Source: Dethiosulfatibacter aminovorans DSM 17477 (lineage in GTDB: Bacteria > Bacillota > Clostridia > Tissierellales > Dethiosulfatibacteraceae). From it: a stretch of DNA of 64,000 nt. Position 1 is the first letter of the stretch. The number at the start of each line of letters is the position of its first letter. The stretch covers positions 22,868-86,867 of the forward strand of contig NZ_FQZL01000016.1 in NCBI RefSeq assembly GCF_900142005.1. The letters run 5' to 3'. Below the pieces are notes generated by a model, which did not search any database, had not been told where the DNA came from, and saw only the letters and a list, made by a program, of their open reading frames with translations. Both the position numbers and the translations under genes were made by a program. Below are positions 61,388 to 64,000 of this stretch, piece by piece.

Positions 61388-63373
61388 TCAATCTCTCCTT
61401 CCTTTACGCATAAATGTCTTTCCCTTGGAACAATACACCGAATACGATGTGTAGTCAAGATCACTGTCCTTGTCGTATTCGTACCTTGAAATGACTTCCT
61501 CCCGGTTGTGGCATCTGTCGTATCCCTTGAAAACCATGGATAAGATCCCCTTTCCACCGGTAAGGGAAGCAAGTTCAGCAGGATAGTTCATTGAAGTTGA
61601 TACGGGCACCATGCCCGACACTATCGAATTCATCTCGTCTGACACCGGTGGTTCAACAATTCCCTTCATGTTCATCATGTCGCTCATTACCCTGCCTGCC
61701 AGCTCCTGACTGACTTTGACGGTGAAATCATAGTAGGGTTCAAGAAGAACCGACTCTGACTGCTCGATGCCGTGTCTTATGGCCCTGAAGGTTGCCTGCC
61801 TGAAATCACCGCCGCTTGTATGCTTTTCATGGGCTTTTCCATTTACCAGGGTGATATTGAGATCAGTAAGCCTTGACCCGGTTAGAATTCCTCTCCTGCA
61901 CCCATCTTCAATGTTCTTTTCAATATTTCGCTGCCATTTTAAATCAAGTGTGTCCAGACTGCATTCACTGGAGAACAGGATTCCTTCACCTCTTTTCCCG
62001 GGTGCTATCCTGAGTTCCACCTCGGCATAATGCTTATAGGGCTCGAAGTGACCAAACCCTAGAACCTCTTCAGCAATGGTTTCACGATAAACCACTTCCG
62101 GCTTGCCAAACTCCACATCTATGTCGAATCTTTCCTTGACTGCATGCTGAAGCACTTCTAACTGTATGATGCCCATTACATTAATATGCAGTTCACCAAG
62201 TTCTTCCATCCAGACAGCATCTATAAGCGGATCTTCTTCCGTCAGTATGTTGAATATTTCAACAATCCTGCTGTGATTTATGCTGTCATTGTATATGACC
62301 TTAGACTTAAGGGCCGGGAGGAGGGACAGGCTGCCGAAGTCGTCTTCCTTACCCAGGCCTTCGCCTACATAGGATCTGTTAAGCCCCGATACCATACCAG
62401 TTTCCCCTGCTTCCAAGACGTCCTTATGAACTGACTTCTTACCTATGACTGTCCTAATTGAATTGACCTTCTCTTCTAGCATATCCAGGTTCTTATGTGG
62501 TATTGTATCCTTCACCGTAAGCCTGCCCGAAAGGACCTTCACAAAGACTTCCTTGTTGCCGGTCCTGTCGTACCGTATCTTGTATACCGTTCCGGCAAAA
62601 TCGGAATCACTGCAGTAACTTGTTGCAAGAAGATCTTCAAGCACTGAAAGAAGGATATCCACTCCTGAATTCCTGAGGCCGGAACCGCAGAGGCATGGAA
62701 ACAAATCACCACGGTTGAACATGGACTTCAGGGTTTCAATGGATTGGGAATATTCCATAGTTTCTCCATTGATATACTTCTCCATCATTTCATCATCACG
62801 GTCAGCCAGAAATTCCACAATACTTTCGGATACAGTCTCTCCATCAAGGAGGTTTTCGATATCCCTGATGTCATTGCTGCCTGCCGGTTCTGAAACCACG
62901 CAAATATCCTCGGTGAAGTTTTTCCTGATTTCCTTTACGACATTGTTGAAATCAGCTCCTTCCCTGTCCATCTTGTTTATGAAAAAAACCGTTGGCACAC
63001 CGTACTTTCTAAGGGTCTGCCATACCGTATGAGTGTGCCCCTCTATTCCCTCGACTGCGGACAGTATGATTACGGCACAGTCGAGAATCCTCACTGTCCT
63101 TTCCATCTCCGATGAAAAGTCGACATGTCCCGGCGTGTCTACAAAGTGAAATTTGGAATCATTGTATTCCACCGTGATCTGGTCAGAATAAACGGTAATT
63201 CCACGCTTCTTTTCTATTTCATGATAGTCCATGACAGTGTTTCCGGAATCAACCCTTCCAGCTGCCATTATTGAATTGGTATGCAATAGCAACTGCTCAA
63301 CAAGCGTTGTCTTTCCTGCATCAACATGTGCAACCATTCCTATTGTCTTGTTCATTTTCACTGTATTTCCCAC
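61388..63373 (-). CDS. Tet(M)/Otr(A)-like ribosomal protection GTPase
   Basis: About 655-661 residues, EF-G-like. G1 AHVDAGKTT, G3 DTPGHVDF, G4 NKMDREGA; the KRGITVYSDQITVEY switch region and the C-terminal GHFEPYKHYAEVELRIAPG match the TetM/OtrA branch of translation GTPases. It may protect ribosomes from tetracycline-like drugs, but many clostridial chromosomes carry a resident homologue of unknown role. The start is ambiguous between GTG at 63373 and ATG at 63355. It lies next to an IS605-type element. Confidence 0.88.
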   Translation of the reverse strand: MGNTVKMNKTIGMVAHVDAGKTTLVEQLLLHTNSIMAAGRVDSGNTVMDYHEIEKKRGITVYSDQITVEYNDSKFHFVDTPGHVDFSSEMERTVRILDCAVIILSAVEGIEGHTHTVWQTLRKYGVPTVFFINKMDREGADFNNVVKEIRKNFTEDICVVSEPAGSNDIRDIENLLDGETVSESIVEFLADRDDEMMEKYINGETMEYSQSIETLKSMFNRGDLFPCLCGSGLRNSGVDILLSVLEDLLATSYCSDSDFAGTVYKIRYDRTGNKEVFVKVLSGRLTVKDTIPHKNLDMLEEKVNSIRTVIGKKSVHKDVLEAGETGMVSGLNRSYVGEGLGKEDDFGSLSLLPALKSKVIYNDSINHSRIVEIFNILTEEDPLIDAVWMEELGELHINVMGIIQLEVLQHAVKERFDIDVEFGKPEVVYRETIAEEVLGFGHFEPYKHYAEVELRIAPGKRGEGILFSSECSLDTLDLKWQRNIEKNIEDGCRRGILTGSRLTDLNITLVNGKAHEKHTSGGDFRQATFRAIRHGIEQSESVLLEPYYDFTVKVSQELAGRVMSDMMNMKGIVEPPVSDEMNSIVSGMVPVSTSMNYPAELASLTGGKGILSMVFKGYDRCHNREEVISRYEYDKDSDLDYTSYSVYCSKGKTFMRKGRRD

Positions 63374-63439
63374 TATTTCTTATCTACTCTCCTGTTATTT
63401 TTACAAGCATCCTCATCATTTTATGTTTTGTTAATTAAC

Positions 63440-63592
63440 GTCACAATGTATCAGTTATGATTATACCCCAGCAAAGTGAACTACTCGGCAATGAATTACC
63501 GAACATCTAAGGGCATGCACCCAAAGAATTTGTTTATGTGTCGCTTGCGCTACCACAAAGGCCGGTTCCTACGACCAATACCGCTAGTTTCC
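63440..63592 (-). mobile_element. Right end of an IS605-type element and probable omega-RNA region
   Basis: Downstream of tnpB on the minus strand: GC-rich segments (GGTCGTAGGAACCGGCC; GTGGTAGCGCAAGCGAC), then a terminal hairpin CGGTAATTCATTGCCG, then AGTAGTTCAC. This is the usual layout of the 3' end of tnpB elements, which doubles as the guide-RNA scaffold. The guide would begin just after the TTCAC near 63480, inside the region upstream of the Tet(M)-like gene. Exact end inferred. Confidence 0.6.
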
Positions 63593-64000
63593 TTACACGG
63601 TTACATTTATTGGACTACATAGATTCCCATAATCTATGTGGTCTTTATTCTTTTTATTCAAATACAATCTGAGAATGTTATATGCACCTACACAATCGGC
63701 ATTATAGATATTACTTCCATCCACATATAGCCCCCTGTATTTACGGTTGGTCTTGAATGCATACTTCTTAGATATATCCTTACTGTTGGGAGAACACTTA
63801 CTGGAATAGTATTCCTTTTGCTTTACCATTTCAATACCATACAACCTTAGTTTATAGTCCAATAAAGAATAGACAATCCTGTAGGGTAGTGAATGCAGCT
63901 GTTGATTGTTTCTGCCAATATTCTTGTTTTCCCGAATACCTCTAATATCACCAACAACAACTGTGTTGATGTCGTTTTCATGGCAGTAATCAGCGATATA
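63593..64000 (-). CDS. tnpB: TnpB/OrfB of an IS200/IS605 element, partial (C-terminal 135 residues)
   Basis: RNA-guided nuclease family associated with IS605 elements. The frame is open from the window edge (YIADYCHENDINTVVVGDIR) to the stop. It includes QKEYYSSKCSPNSKD, the degenerate zinc-ribbon region of the clostridial OrfB type, and the last RuvC aspartate in NADCVGAYNI. The visible part shows no frameshift or stop, so it may be intact. The N-terminus and any tnpA lie outside the window. Confidence 0.87.
   Translation of the reverse strand, partial: YIADYCHENDINTVVVGDIRGIRENKNIGRNNQQLHSLPYRIVYSLLDYKLRLYGIEMVKQKEYYSSKCSPNSKDISKKYAFKTNRKYRGLYVDGSNIYNADCVGAYNILRLYLNKKNKDHIDYGNLCSPINVTV

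Noticed and set aside
1..64000. CRISPR array, tRNA or rRNA genes, prophage
   Set aside because: No regularly spaced repeat-spacer array, no tRNA or rRNA sequence, and no phage structural genes were seen.

Overview
The window comes from an anaerobic, low-to-moderate GC Firmicute, most likely an amino-acid-fermenting member of the Clostridia (Peptostreptococcales/Tissierellales type). Support: a complete oxidative ornithine fermentation operon, a V/A-type ATPase, a 3-keto-5-aminohexanoate cleavage enzyme homologue, an oxygen-sensitive two-subunit serine dehydratase, paired ferredoxin-MinD/NifX proteins, T-box and S-box leaders, and strong AGGAGG ribosome binding sites. I cannot name the species from sequence alone.

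Layout. 1-6.85 kb (minus): V-type ATPase operon G/H-C-I-K-F-E-A-B, running off the left edge, with several non-ATG starts. 7.0-9.6 kb (minus): two NifX-domain proteins flanking two ferredoxin-MinD ATPases. 9.7-22.5 kb (minus): leuS with a T-box leader, a NIF3-like protein, an acetyltransferase, a flavin-binding protein, tilS-hpt-ftsH, a 5-formyl-THF cyclo-ligase, a large secreted phosphodiester glycosidase and a TtcA-like enzyme. 22.7-25.2 kb (plus): small multidrug export protein, S-box-controlled metK, a DivIC-like protein. 25.2-31.2 kb (minus): secreted SLH/lytic transglycosylase, phosphoglucomutase, MreB, serine dehydratase. 31.6-36.2 kb (plus): a KamA-family aminomutase and argC-argJ-argB. 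36.3-45.2 kb (minus): a DMT exporter, then the ornithine operon ord-ortA-ortB-oraS-oraE-reactivase-orr. 45.4-47.2 kb: dgkA (plus) and a sigma-54 activator (minus). 47.6-63.4 kb: NhaC antiporter, MATE exporter, rpmE, rho, membrane protein, radical SAM protein, ferritin, nitrilase, ABC-F, MetS/NSS transporter pair, Kce homologue, Tet(M)-like GTPase. 63.5-64 kb: the 3' end of an IS605-type tnpB with its right end.

How it fits together. D/L-ornithine is interconverted by Orr, isomerised by OraS/OraE (B12 and PLP; the MutL/GlmL-type ATPase probably reactivates it), oxidised by Ord and cleaved by OrtA/OrtB. The operon has a near-consensus sigma-54 promoter and, about 100-125 bp upstream of it, two perfect GCAAAATATTTTGC palindromes. 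The same palindrome overlaps the -35 of the neighbouring sigma-54 activator gene, which points to a self-contained autoregulated circuit.

The least explained signal is a family of about 120-bp structured repeats: two full copies, one diverged copy and one partial copy, three of them in the untranslated leaders of unrelated genes (rho, a radical SAM gene, sdaAB). Their hairpins are maintained by compensatory base changes, and the two full copies are each bounded by a 12-bp direct repeat exactly 120 bp apart.
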